Source: Taibaiella sp965229095 (GTDB lineage Bacteria > Bacteroidota > Bacteroidia > Chitinophagales > Chitinophagaceae). From it: DNA of 64,000 nt. The notes under the pieces were generated by a model. That model was not told the DNA's origin. It made no database searches and saw only the letters and a program-made list of their open reading frames with translations. The translations under genes and the position numbers were made by a program. Shown here piece by piece: positions 35,468-44,988 of this stretch (the first letter of the stretch is position 1; the number at the start of each line of letters is the position of its first letter). Location of the stretch: the NCBI GenBank assembly GCA_965229095.1, contig OZ245855.1, positions 3,844,001 through 3,908,000 on the forward strand. Reading direction: 5' to 3'.

Positions 35468-38400
35468 ATGAAGAAAATCTTACTCCTGTTTTCCATGGCC
35501 ATAAGTGCTTTGGGAGCAAGTGCAGCCAATTATTATTGGGTAAATGGCAGCGGGTCCTGGAGCGACCTGAACCACTGGCGGCTCGGAAGCAGCACGGGCA
35601 GCATTCCCAGTATTGTACCATCGGCGGGCGACAATGTATTTTTCGATGCCAACAGCGGCTTTACCGCTGTCAGCAAAACAGTGACCCTGGACGCCAATGG
35701 CTTTTGTAACAACATAACATGGGGCGCGGTGACAAATAGTCCCAACTTCAATACCGCCAGTAGCTCCTATACAGTACAGGTCAACGGTAATGCGGTACTT
35801 TCTCCTACAACGACGTACAACATCCGCTTTTCGTTTAAGGGTACAACAGCGGCCACCCTCACGGCCAACGGCAATGTATTGGGTGAGTTCGGTATGGAGA
35901 TCGACAAACCGGGTAGCAGCCTTAGCCTGACCGATGATTTGATTGTACCGGCAACTACCACCGCATCTGGTACCAGCGGGTCCACACTCATAGCCGGTAC
36001 TTTTGATATATCGGGTAAGAATGTAACGCTGTATAATTTTATAAGCGATAATACGAGTACACGTATGTTGCAAATGACCAATGCCAATTTTACAGCTACT
36101 TCGGTCTATCGTTATACGGGTATTAATAAAACCCTGAATGCAGCCGGTTCTACTTTGTTGACTGGGGGCATAGCAACTGATGGCGGTGTCTATAACAAAG
36201 CGACGGCGACGCAGGCGGGCGGTCCGAATACCAATGTGATCTTCAATTCAACCTTCAGCTCATTGACCTTCACATCAACTTCCAATATCTATTCCGACAT
36301 TGAAAGCAACAATACCGTTGATACGCTCGTCTTTATAGGACAAGGTTCTGTTAACAACAATAATACCGTTGGAACGGTTCTGTTTAGCGGGGTGGGCTTC
36401 ATTGCTACCAATAATAATGTTGGGCGTGTTTCATTTGGCGGGAACGGCGCCATCTCTGGCGGCAATACTATCGGCAAAGTGACTGCCCAAAGAAATTTGC
36501 AGATAACTGGTATCAATACGATAGACAGCTTGCTGCTGGCATCCAATCGTACGACTACACTGGCGGGCACGCTAACTATCAATAAATACATGAAGGCCCA
36601 GGGTCTTCCTTGTGAAGCCTTTACCGAGATTATTGCTACGGATACGGCTCATATATATTTCGGTAACACGGCATCGGCTTTGATCGATAATGTCAATCTG
36701 ACCTATATTGCTGCACACGGCAACATTACACCAATAGCAGTTTCGGGTGTGGATGGCGAGGGTAATGCCGGTTTCGACATTACTGCACCTGCTTCCTTGT
36801 CGGGTACCAACCTGTATTGGGTAGGCGGCGCCGGCGACTGGAACGACAATACACACTGGAGCTATACCAGTGGTGGTCCCGGTGGTGCCTGTATTCCCTT
36901 CATCGCGGATACAGTTGTATTTAATTCAGCCAGTGGGCTGGGTTCTAGCCGTATTGTGACTACCAGCGGCAATTCCTATTGCTACAACATGAACTGGCTG
37001 ACTGGCGTAGGCACCACCACTTTTAATGAATCGGGCACTTCGGCTTTAAATGTTTATGGTTCTCTAGCACTTACGCCTGCTGTCTCGATGAATGCAACGG
37101 CGGAGTTTTGTGGTACAGAAGCCACTTCTACTATTACGACAAATGGCAGCACCCTGGGCTCTTTACGATTTCACATCCGCAAGAAAAGTACCGGTGCGGT
37201 AACCCTGGTAGACAACTGGACTAATACTAGTGGGATCATTACCCTGGTAGGCGGCGGCTTCAATATGCCTAACCGTACGGTTTCCATTAATCGCTTTACT
37301 GGTAATACCAATGCTATACGTTCGCTTAATATTTCCAATGCCAATATTACTGTAGCCAACAGTTGGGGGTATGTCGGCTCCAATAAAAGCATAAACGCTA
37401 CAGGCTCCTATATCAATACTCTTTACAGTTTAAATGTCGACGGTCTAACCTATCCAAGAGTGGATGTTAGTTATACTGGTTCCGGTAACCCACAAGCCTA
37501 TGCCGTTAGCAGTACTACCTTTGGTGCGTTGACCTTTACCGGAACCAATGCTACTTCAGGCGTCAATATCGACAGCAACAATGTGATTCGCCGCCTGGAG
37601 TTCAAAGGCGCCGGTGCTATTGAAGGAAGAGGTAACGTGATCGACACTTTGCTCCTCGCTGCTTCGCGTAATTACGCCATCACAGGTAGCAGTACGATCA
37701 ACAAATACTTTTTGGCGCAATCGCCTGCCTGTACCGGTTTGCTGGAAATAAGAGGTGCAACCACCGGCGGTTTTGCCTTCGCACCTGCGGCTGCTATAAG
37801 CATGGCCAACGTATATCTGCAGAATATGGCCGCTACCGGCGTACCTCCGGTTGCTGTGAATGGCGCAGATGCCGGCGGTAACTCCGGATGGAATATTACT
37901 TCTGCAGCCGGTAGTCCCCGGTACTGGATCGGTGGTTCGGGCGACTGGAACGATAACAGCCACTGGAGCACTACCAGCGGTGGTACCGGCGGGGCTTGTA
38001 TTCCAACGGTATTTGACAATGTATATTTTAATGCGGCCAGTGGCTTCACCGCTGCCAGCAAAACAGTGACCGTAAATAATGGTAACGCTTATTGCCGCAA
38101 TCTCGACTGGTCAGCAGCAACCAATAGTCCTGTGTGGAACAAAGCTAATGCCTGGAATGTTGAAGTATGGGGAGATACCACACAGCTCAACCCTGCTGCT
38201 ACTTTCACAGTATCGCCGCTTACGTTCATGGGCAATACCACATCCGTAATATCCGGCTCTGCCCTGGGTAACTTCGACATCAGGGTATCCAAAGCCGGTG
38301 GCAGCCTCCAGTTCCTCAATAATTACAGCAATGTACTGACGGATATTTTTGTCAACGACGGTACATTGAATCTCGCCGGGCGTACTATGTCTTTAGCCAG

Positions 38401-39817
38401 CATCAGTAATGAAGGACTCAGCAATACCATGGGTATCAATATCAGTGGTGCCAGTATCTTCCTGGATACCCTGTGGCGATATGACGGTGTTGCCGCAGGG
38501 CATACTTTAATTGCCGGCAATTCTACTGTTGCGGCGAAAACATTCCTCGCAGCAGGCCTGACCTACAATAAGGTAAATGTAGGTGGCATCTTGAATACTA
38601 ATGCCGTGTTAAACAACGCTGCCGTTGACAGGCTCACGTTCACCAATGCGAATACTGCTTCCCAGGTCGGTATCAATGGTGCCAATAATACGATAGGTAC
38701 TGTAGATTATAAAGGTGGTGGTGGTATCTATGGTACCGGCAATACGATCGATACCCTGATCTTCTTCCCGGGCAATACCTATACCCTGACCAGTGGCACC
38801 AATACCACCATTACCGGCGCCTGGTATGGCAGTGGTACGCCTTGCCGTCTTACCGAGATACTCAGCAGCAGCACATCGGCCAATGCGACCGTAACTAAGA
38901 CGAATGGCAATGTCGTATTTGACTATGTACGCCTGCGTCGCATCACTGCGGCAGGAGCAGCATCGCCTTTCACGGCACAGCAGCATAGCACCAGCCTGGG
39001 TGGCAATACCAATTGGAATATTGCAACCTATAACGGCGCTGCCCCGATCTACGGATTAGGACCCGACACCGCTTTGCTGGCAACGGCTTTCCCTTATACG
39101 TTGCATACAAACGGCTTTTTTGGAACACCTTCATCGCAGTACATCTGGAACAACAACAGCACCGCCGACTCGCTCGTCATTACCGATACGGGCAGGTATA
39201 GTGTAAGCGTGAATTTTGTAGACGGCTGTAATATCAAGGATACGATATACATTACGTTGCAAATACTATTGCCTGTTGCTTTCGGACCTGCTGCCGCAAA
39301 ATTGGAAAATTGTGATGCCCGTATATCGTTTGAGACCTATTCCGAAGATGAACGTTCTCTCTTCCATATAGAGCGCAGCCGCGAAGGCAGCAACTGGAAG
39401 GAAATAGCGGTATTGCAAGGCAAAGGGAATCGTTACTCAGGCGCCAGCTATACAATAGCGGATAAAACACCTTTGCCGGGGGAAAGCTACTACCGCATCA
39501 GGCAGGTAAGCCAGGAAGGCAAAAATACCTTCAGCAAGGTGCTTACCCTGAACAATAGCTGTGCTCCCAACGGCGATCTGCAGGTATATCCCAACCCCGC
39601 GTTGAATACGCTTTACATTACCTCATCGGGCTACGATCTGTCCGGGATGAAGGTAAAGCTGTTCAACCAGTTGGGACAGGAAATAGATAGTAAAGTTGTT
39701 TATTTACAGAATAAGATACAGTTGAATATCTCGGCATTGCCTTCGGGAGTTTATATCCTTAAGGTGAGCGATAAGGACAAGCCGGTACATGTACAACCGG
39801 TTACCATCAGCAAATAA
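35468..39817 (+). CDS. T9SS surface protein with three large repeats
   Basis: 1449 residues from MKKILLLFSMAISAL at 35468, which opens a clean signal peptide; the longer upstream frame does not. Three repeats of roughly 370-430 residues begin at about residues 22, 448 and 817. Each opens with a YWVNGSGSWSDLNHW-type motif (also YWVGGAGDWNDNTHW and YWIGGSGDWNDNSHW) and contains a Cys and a VFFDANSGF-like motif. A T9SS type A sorting domain ends the protein (VYPNPALNTLYITSSG). It is exported and probably displayed on the surface as an elongated beta-solenoid or beta-sandwich stalk. No catalytic motif was found. The triplication suggests growth by domain duplication. Confidence 0.82.
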   Translation: MKKILLLFSMAISALGASAANYYWVNGSGSWSDLNHWRLGSSTGSIPSIVPSAGDNVFFDANSGFTAVSKTVTLDANGFCNNITWGAVTNSPNFNTASSSYTVQVNGNAVLSPTTTYNIRFSFKGTTAATLTANGNVLGEFGMEIDKPGSSLSLTDDLIVPATTTASGTSGSTLIAGTFDISGKNVTLYNFISDNTSTRMLQMTNANFTATSVYRYTGINKTLNAAGSTLLTGGIATDGGVYNKATATQAGGPNTNVIFNSTFSSLTFTSTSNIYSDIESNNTVDTLVFIGQGSVNNNNTVGTVLFSGVGFIATNNNVGRVSFGGNGAISGGNTIGKVTAQRNLQITGINTIDSLLLASNRTTTLAGTLTINKYMKAQGLPCEAFTEIIATDTAHIYFGNTASALIDNVNLTYIAAHGNITPIAVSGVDGEGNAGFDITAPASLSGTNLYWVGGAGDWNDNTHWSYTSGGPGGACIPFIADTVVFNSASGLGSSRIVTTSGNSYCYNMNWLTGVGTTTFNESGTSALNVYGSLALTPAVSMNATAEFCGTEATSTITTNGSTLGSLRFHIRKKSTGAVTLVDNWTNTSGIITLVGGGFNMPNRTVSINRFTGNTNAIRSLNISNANITVANSWGYVGSNKSINATGSYINTLYSLNVDGLTYPRVDVSYTGSGNPQAYAVSSTTFGALTFTGTNATSGVNIDSNNVIRRLEFKGAGAIEGRGNVIDTLLLAASRNYAITGSSTINKYFLAQSPACTGLLEIRGATTGGFAFAPAAAISMANVYLQNMAATGVPPVAVNGADAGGNSGWNITSAAGSPRYWIGGSGDWNDNSHWSTTSGGTGGACIPTVFDNVYFNAASGFTAASKTVTVNNGNAYCRNLDWSAATNSPVWNKANAWNVEVWGDTTQLNPAATFTVSPLTFMGNTTSVISGSALGNFDIRVSKAGGSLQFLNNYSNVLTDIFVNDGTLNLAGRTMSLASISNEGLSNTMGINISGASIFLDTLWRYDGVAAGHTLIAGNSTVAAKTFLAAGLTYNKVNVGGILNTNAVLNNAAVDRLTFTNANTASQVGINGANNTIGTVDYKGGGGIYGTGNTIDTLIFFPGNTYTLTSGTNTTITGAWYGSGTPCRLTEILSSSTSANATVTKTNGNVVFDYVRLRRITAAGAASPFTAQQHSTSLGGNTNWNIATYNGAAPIYGLGPDTALLATAFPYTLHTNGFFGTPSSQYIWNNNSTADSLVITDTGRYSVSVNFVDGCNIKDTIYITLQILLPVAFGPAAAKLENCDARISFETYSEDERSLFHIERSREGSNWKEIAVLQGKGNRYSGASYTIADKTPLPGESYYRIRQVSQEGKNTFSKVLTLNNSCAPNGDLQVYPNPALNTLYITSSGYDLSGMKVKLFNQLGQEIDSKVVYLQNKIQLNISALPSGVYILKVSDKDKPVHVQPVTISK

Positions 39818-40077
39818 GTAAACGGGAAGGGGCGCCGGGCTTTGCCGGGCCTCTTCCCATTACTATAGCAACAAAGAAAGGTTTCTGGCAGGTTGTCACC
39901 AACCGCTGGTTTATTGGTTTGCCGCCGCACTTCTTTAAGTGTGGCTCTTTGTTTTAGGCAAGCGCTTATAACCCTTTGATTACGCCTGGTTTTGCAGCTC
40001 GGAATCTTTTACAAAGAGGATTACCGCCGATATAGGTATTTTCAACAGCAACAGTTTGGTGTTGATCCCAGGTATAG

Positions 40078-40281
40078 TTATTCCCTGTATTCCAAAATAT
40101 CGCCTGGTTGGCACTGTAATACATGGCAAATGGATTCCAGCGTTGAGAATCTTACTGCCCGTACCTTGCCTGTTTTTAAGATAGATAAATTCACCACGCT
40201 CACCCCTGTTTTTTCAGCAAGCTCTTTGAGCTGCATTTTCCTTTTTGCCAGCATTACGTCTAAGTTTACAATTATCGGCAT
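40078..40281 (-). CDS. XRE/Cro-like HTH regulator
   Basis: This 67-residue DNA-binding protein consists of one helix-turn-helix domain: LKELAEKTGVSVVNLSILKTGK with recognition helix VVNLSILKTG, and CHVLQCQPGDILEYRE at the end, as in the YozG-type family. It lies four bases after the membrane-associated gene upstream, so it is the second gene of a pair. Such small regulators commonly control their partner. The partner here is not the usual DUF2975 protein. Confidence 0.85.
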   Translation of the reverse strand: MPIIVNLDVMLAKRKMQLKELAEKTGVSVVNLSILKTGKVRAVRFSTLESICHVLQCQPGDILEYRE

Positions 40282-40285
40282 AGCA

Positions 40286-40780
40286 TCAGATTGTGAGAGA
40301 GTCGTCTAATTTTCTGAAAAATACAGCGTAGTTATCTTCATTTTTGCCCCAAGTGTAAATTTGAAACAGGGCTGCGGAGTCGAAGCTGATTAAAGTAGTT
40401 TCACCTGTTTCTTTGAGTGCAAAATAAATGTTTTCGCCCCAGGATTTCCAGCTGGTTTTCGAAATGGCCAGTATTTCCAACTTATCCTTATCTGCAGTTA
40501 CCAGTTTAAGACCGCTATCGGCAATCACTTCGATTATTTTTGCGAATGCCAGGTCTGCCGGGATCTCTACGTCGAATTCCTTATTAAAATGGGCCGAAAA
40601 TATATTAAACCGGCTAAGGAAGTATGGTTTAAAAGTAATAGAACGGCGTGCGAGGAGATGGAAGCTAAGGATAACAACATTGATAATGGCCAATGAATAC
40701 ATCACCGCCATATTGCCCGATAATGTTATTACAAAAGCAGCTATCGCCAGTACGACAAATATATTTTTTAATGTTCTCAT
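40286..40780 (-). CDS. Membrane protein paired with an HTH regulator
   Basis: This 164-residue protein has two hydrophobic segments at about residues 8-25 and 27-43, then a basic hinge (LARRSITFKP) and a 110-residue soluble domain of mixed alpha/beta character (FDVEIPADLAFAKIIEVIADSG, key part ADLAFAKIIEVI). The soluble part may be cytoplasmic. I recognise no family. It is followed by the HTH gene at four bases, so regulation of one by the other is likely. Confidence 0.65.
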   Translation of the reverse strand: MRTLKNIFVVLAIAAFVITLSGNMAVMYSLAIINVVILSFHLLARRSITFKPYFLSRFNIFSAHFNKEFDVEIPADLAFAKIIEVIADSGLKLVTADKDKLEILAISKTSWKSWGENIYFALKETGETTLISFDSAALFQIYTWGKNEDNYAVFFRKLDDSLTI

Positions 40781-40962
40781 GATGATATGGATTTTTATGT
40801 CTAGTCAAAAGTAATGAAAAAAATAATAAAATTAATGATAAACGATAATTTTTTATCTAATACCGTATTCTGACCACTTAAAATCAGCCAGTAAAACGGG
40901 AGCAGAAAACAGAAGATAAACGATGCCGTCTGCACACATCAAAAACTTGCAAGGCCTAGTGC

Positions 40963-43900
40963 ATGCAGTGTTCATTAACTTCGGCATATAAACCTCCTTA
41001 TTCCATGTATCTGCCCAAACACCGTATCCCTGACAAGCAGATCGGGTATGTCTGCAAAAAACTGTTTGAGCGTTTCCTGTGGCAGGCTGCCGTAAAATGT
41101 CTGAAAATATACTGCTTTCTTTTGCTGATTACAGTAGCGGGAACACAACCTGTATTGGGCCAGTTGCAAAGCGACAACTACGAGCTTTTCACCACTAAAT
41201 CGGGGTTACCTAATGATATTGTACTTTCTATTGCTCAGGACGACCGCGGTTTGCTTTGGATAGGTACAAATAACGGCTTGTGCATTTATGACGGGCATAC
41301 TTTCCAAAAGGTAAAAGGCTTGTTTGATGAAAATAATTTGTGGCAAAATGATTTCAGGGTCGTCTTTAAAGATTTTTCAGGTAATATCTGGTGCTGTGCA
41401 CAAAGTGGACACCTGGGCATTTATGAGGTTAAAAAGCATCGTTGGAAGAAGTTTTTTTTACCGGTTGAAACCGGCAAATTTGTTACTAATATCTTCGAGG
41501 ATATTCATAATCGTATATACATACGTTATTGCAACGATAACAATGTTTATCAGCTGGTCCAAAACGGAAAAAAGCTACAGAAAACACAAATTACAGCACC
41601 ATTAAAAGTAATGAGTGGCAATAGCAGCATTCCTTTGAATTTTACACCAGGTCATCCCTACCTATTTGCTCCCCAGTTAGTGGATACTGTATTTTATAAC
41701 AATAATCACCTGCATGAAAAAGAAATTATCTCCCAAAGTCATTTTGCTTACCATGTAGGAGCTTCAGGGACATTGTTGCTTGCATCTGCTGGTCTCATCA
41801 AAAAATATGATAAGGAAGGTAATCTTAAGGACAGAATTGTTATCAGCGATCAGCTTAATATTGGTACAGATGAAATCGTGTACGCTATTTTTGAAGATGC
41901 ATCTGGTATTCTTTGGTTAGGAACAGACTTCGGATTATTAAAAATTGACAGACGGAAATACCAGTTTTTAAAGTATACCAATAATAGCATATCAAGAACA
42001 CTTAACCGGAATTATGTGCGCTCCATTTTTGCAGATAGTAAGGATAGAGTATGGGTAGGCTATAAAGCCGGTGTACTTACAATGTTTACATTCGATTCTT
42101 ACTCGAAAAGGGCCAAGCCCGATACTTTTGCTTTTCCTGATCGCTCCCCGGGCCTATTTACAACCAATGTAATCCGTCAATTACGCTCGGGTACAATGCT
42201 TATCGGAGGGTGGTACGGGCTTTTTGCTGCCAGGATTGCTAATGGCAAAGGCGCATTTAAAATTCTTGACCCGAAGGATGAAAACGGAAAAAGCGTTTTG
42301 ATAATTGATGCATGGTCGATACTTGAAGATAAAAAAGGACGCCTATGGGTAGGAACAAGAAACAATGGGCTGTATATACTTAAGACTTTAAGTAAAGTGA
42401 GCAAGCATTATTCCGGTTTCGATTCGGGTAAATATGGAACAAGCAAGACTTCTGTCTGGAACCTCCTGGAGGATCGTGAGGGTAGTATATGGCTAGCTAC
42501 AGAAGATGGTCTCTATAAAGCTATTCCTGATGTTCATGGAGAGGGGTTTCGTTTTGAAGCTATCCATTCCTGTTATACGGGTGCGGCGGGTAGAAAGGTA
42601 TGGTCGCTTACAGAAGACAAATATGGACATCTATGGATGGGGACAACAGATGGTGGTTTTAGTATGCTCGACACGGTGAATCGCCGTTTTATTACCTATA
42701 ATCAAACCAATGGATTTGCAAATAATATTTGTGGCATATTAAATGATCCTAAAGGTTATTTATGGATAAGCACACCAGGGGGTATCATAAAATTTGACGT
42801 ATTAAAACACACCGTACTCAGGTTCTCGGAAGCGGATGGGTTGATCAGTAATAATTTTAATTTCAATGCTTGCGCCCGATCGCCTTCGGGTACGCTTTTC
42901 TGGGGCACAAAAAGTGGAATGACCAGTTTCCATCCCGATAGCATTCAGGAAAGAGCATACCGCCAGGTACCAGTAGTGATCAGAGCTGTATGGTTAGGGG
43001 ATAAAGTATTTATCGATGATCCCGGAACGGGGCAGCATATTGTATTGAAGCATAACCAAAACTTTTTCAGCATTCATTTTGCATTGCCTGAATTTTCTGC
43101 TCCTGCTATGCACAGATTTGCATATAGACTTAAGGGGATTGATAAAGATTGGGTGCTCACCAATACGTATCCTCCCCACGCTTCGTATACCAATGTACCG
43201 CCTGGCGATTATACCTTCCAGGTAAAAGGATCTGCAGATGGGATACATTGGAATAACGAAACCACCCAATTAGCCGTTACTATAAAGCCTGCATTCTGGC
43301 AGCACATCTTGTTTAGAATAGGACTAGTCTTATTATTGCTCTTCGTAGCAATTATTATTGGTTATCGGTACCTGCAAAGGCAGAAAGAAAAACATAGAAT
43401 GAACCAGCAAGTGGCAGAGCTGGAACTGAAAGCATTACAGGCACAAATGAACCCCCATTTTATATTCAATTCCTTAAATGCAATTCAACATTTTATATTG
43501 ACTAACGATGTATTGGTAGCTTACGATTATTTATCAAAGTTTTCGAGGCTGATACGGTTATACCTGGAATCATCAAAAAGCAGGTATATTGATCTTGCAG
43601 AAGAGGTTGAATTATTAAAGCTATACATAGAACTGGAGAAGCTCCGCTTTGGAGACGTCTTTAATTATTGTTTAGATATTAGTCCGGCACTTGAAAATAG
43701 TTCGGTAGAAATACCTTCCATGTTGCTGCAGCCATATGTTGAGAATGCCATTAATCATGGCCTGGCATCGGGAGGTAGAGCGAAGGAGGGAATACTGAAT
43801 ATTACTTTTGAAAGAGTAGGCGATGCGGTAAAATGTAATATAGAGGATAATGGCATTGGTCGCGAACGAGCGGCAAAAATAAAAGCGGCGAAAAACCCTA

Positions 43901-44055
43901 TGCAAAAATCCAGGGGCACCGAACTTATTAATGAACGCCTCGACACGCTAAAAAAAGTAGATGATGTTGAAATAAAAATCAGCATTATAGATAAATTTGA
44001 CACGAAGGGTAATAGTAGTGGTACCCGGATTGAAATTTATATTCCACTCGCCTGA
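40963..44055 (+). CDS. Propeller-type LytS-family sensor histidine kinase
   Basis: 1030 residues. The first 65 residues hold a basic stretch and a hydrophobic segment (IYCFLLLITVAGTQPVLGQ) acting as signal; a later start such as Met15 is possible. A beta-propeller sensor (about 70-680, with WIGTNNGLCIYDG and WVGTRNNGLYIL repeats) is followed by a Y_Y_Y domain (about 710-770) and a membrane helix (about 780-800). The kinase core is of the LytS/YehU type, with NPHFIFNSLNAIQHF (phospho-His) and NAINHGLASGG, DNGIGRERA. The next gene is a LytTR response regulator that starts 17 bases after this stop, an evident cognate pair. It senses an unknown periplasmic ligand. Confidence 0.9.
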   Translation: MQCSLTSAYKPPYSMYLPKHRIPDKQIGYVCKKLFERFLWQAAVKCLKIYCFLLLITVAGTQPVLGQLQSDNYELFTTKSGLPNDIVLSIAQDDRGLLWIGTNNGLCIYDGHTFQKVKGLFDENNLWQNDFRVVFKDFSGNIWCCAQSGHLGIYEVKKHRWKKFFLPVETGKFVTNIFEDIHNRIYIRYCNDNNVYQLVQNGKKLQKTQITAPLKVMSGNSSIPLNFTPGHPYLFAPQLVDTVFYNNNHLHEKEIISQSHFAYHVGASGTLLLASAGLIKKYDKEGNLKDRIVISDQLNIGTDEIVYAIFEDASGILWLGTDFGLLKIDRRKYQFLKYTNNSISRTLNRNYVRSIFADSKDRVWVGYKAGVLTMFTFDSYSKRAKPDTFAFPDRSPGLFTTNVIRQLRSGTMLIGGWYGLFAARIANGKGAFKILDPKDENGKSVLIIDAWSILEDKKGRLWVGTRNNGLYILKTLSKVSKHYSGFDSGKYGTSKTSVWNLLEDREGSIWLATEDGLYKAIPDVHGEGFRFEAIHSCYTGAAGRKVWSLTEDKYGHLWMGTTDGGFSMLDTVNRRFITYNQTNGFANNICGILNDPKGYLWISTPGGIIKFDVLKHTVLRFSEADGLISNNFNFNACARSPSGTLFWGTKSGMTSFHPDSIQERAYRQVPVVIRAVWLGDKVFIDDPGTGQHIVLKHNQNFFSIHFALPEFSAPAMHRFAYRLKGIDKDWVLTNTYPPHASYTNVPPGDYTFQVKGSADGIHWNNETTQLAVTIKPAFWQHILFRIGLVLLLLFVAIIIGYRYLQRQKEKHRMNQQVAELELKALQAQMNPHFIFNSLNAIQHFILTNDVLVAYDYLSKFSRLIRLYLESSKSRYIDLAEEVELLKLYIELEKLRFGDVFNYCLDISPALENSSVEIPSMLLQPYVENAINHGLASGGRAKEGILNITFERVGDAVKCNIEDNGIGRERAAKIKAAKNPMQKSRGTELINERLDTLKKVDDVEIKISIIDKFDTKGNSSGTRIEIYIPLA

Positions 44056-44071
44056 CCAAATGCTGATCACC

Positions 44072-44827
44072 ATGATAAACACCATTATAATAGATGACGA
44101 ATTAAAGAGCAGGCAAATACTGGCCGAAGCACTCAAAAGATTTTGTCCTGAAGTAACGCTATTAGGTGATGCGACGGATATTGACGATGCTTACACTAAA
44201 ATTAAATTGCTGCAGCCACAGCTTATTTTTCTTGATATTTCACTGCAGGAAGAGAACGGCTTCCAACTGTTGGACAGGTTTGAAGAAATTTCGTTTGAAA
44301 TAGTTTTTGTAACTGCCTATAGCAATTATGCTATTCGTGCCATAAAGGCTTGTGCCCTCGATTATCTTTTAAAACCGATAGATATCCAGGAGCTGAGGGC
44401 CACGGTTAATAAGGCGATACGGAAAATTGAAAGAGGGGACAGTATTTCTATAACTCAGCTCCGTCATAATCTGAAACATAAGAACTCGGTTCATAATAAA
44501 ATAGCGATTCCTGTTCGGGATGGCCTGGAATTTATCACGATCAATGACATTGTACGTCTCGAAGCTACGAGCAACTACACTTACTTATTTTTAAGTGGGG
44601 GACAGAAGCTTTTAAGCACCCGGCATCTGAAAGAATACGAAGACATACTTTCCGCTGAAATGTTTTTCCGTAGCCATCATGCACATCTTATTAACCTCAA
44701 TCATATCCGGAAGTACCATAAAGAAGATGGTGGTTATATCACCATGGCGGACGGCTCCTCTGCAAGTATTGCAAAGCGGAAAAAGAAAGATTTTCTGACC
44801 CTATTTCTCCCCGATAACCGGCATTGA
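44072..44827 (+). CDS. LytTR-family response regulator
   Basis: About 251 residues from MINTIIIDDELKSRQ; an ATG four codons earlier is an alternative, and the longer frame overlaps the kinase gene. The receiver domain (1-120) has Asp8, Asp9 and phospho-acceptor Asp55 (IFLDISLQE). The LytTR DNA-binding domain (about 145-245) contains TSNYTYLFLSGGQ and FFRSHHAHLINLNHI. It follows its LytS-type kinase gene by 16 bases, so the two form an operon and a phosphorelay. The target promoters are not visible. The adjacent T9SS fibre gene on the same strand is one candidate. Confidence 0.92.
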   Translation: MINTIIIDDELKSRQILAEALKRFCPEVTLLGDATDIDDAYTKIKLLQPQLIFLDISLQEENGFQLLDRFEEISFEIVFVTAYSNYAIRAIKACALDYLLKPIDIQELRATVNKAIRKIERGDSISITQLRHNLKHKNSVHNKIAIPVRDGLEFITINDIVRLEATSNYTYLFLSGGQKLLSTRHLKEYEDILSAEMFFRSHHAHLINLNHIRKYHKEDGGYITMADGSSASIAKRKKKDFLTLFLPDNRH

Positions 44828-44988
44828 TTCATCCAAGATAGTTTGCTGTTTGTTCCGTGTACATCGTTTGATTCACCGCCGGATAAATAATTCTTACCAC
44901 TTATCCTCCCTTTTTGTCCGGCAGGTAGCTGGTGCTTTGTGCCTTACCCTTTGCAAGCGACCTTCATGCTACACTAAAAAACATCAAA

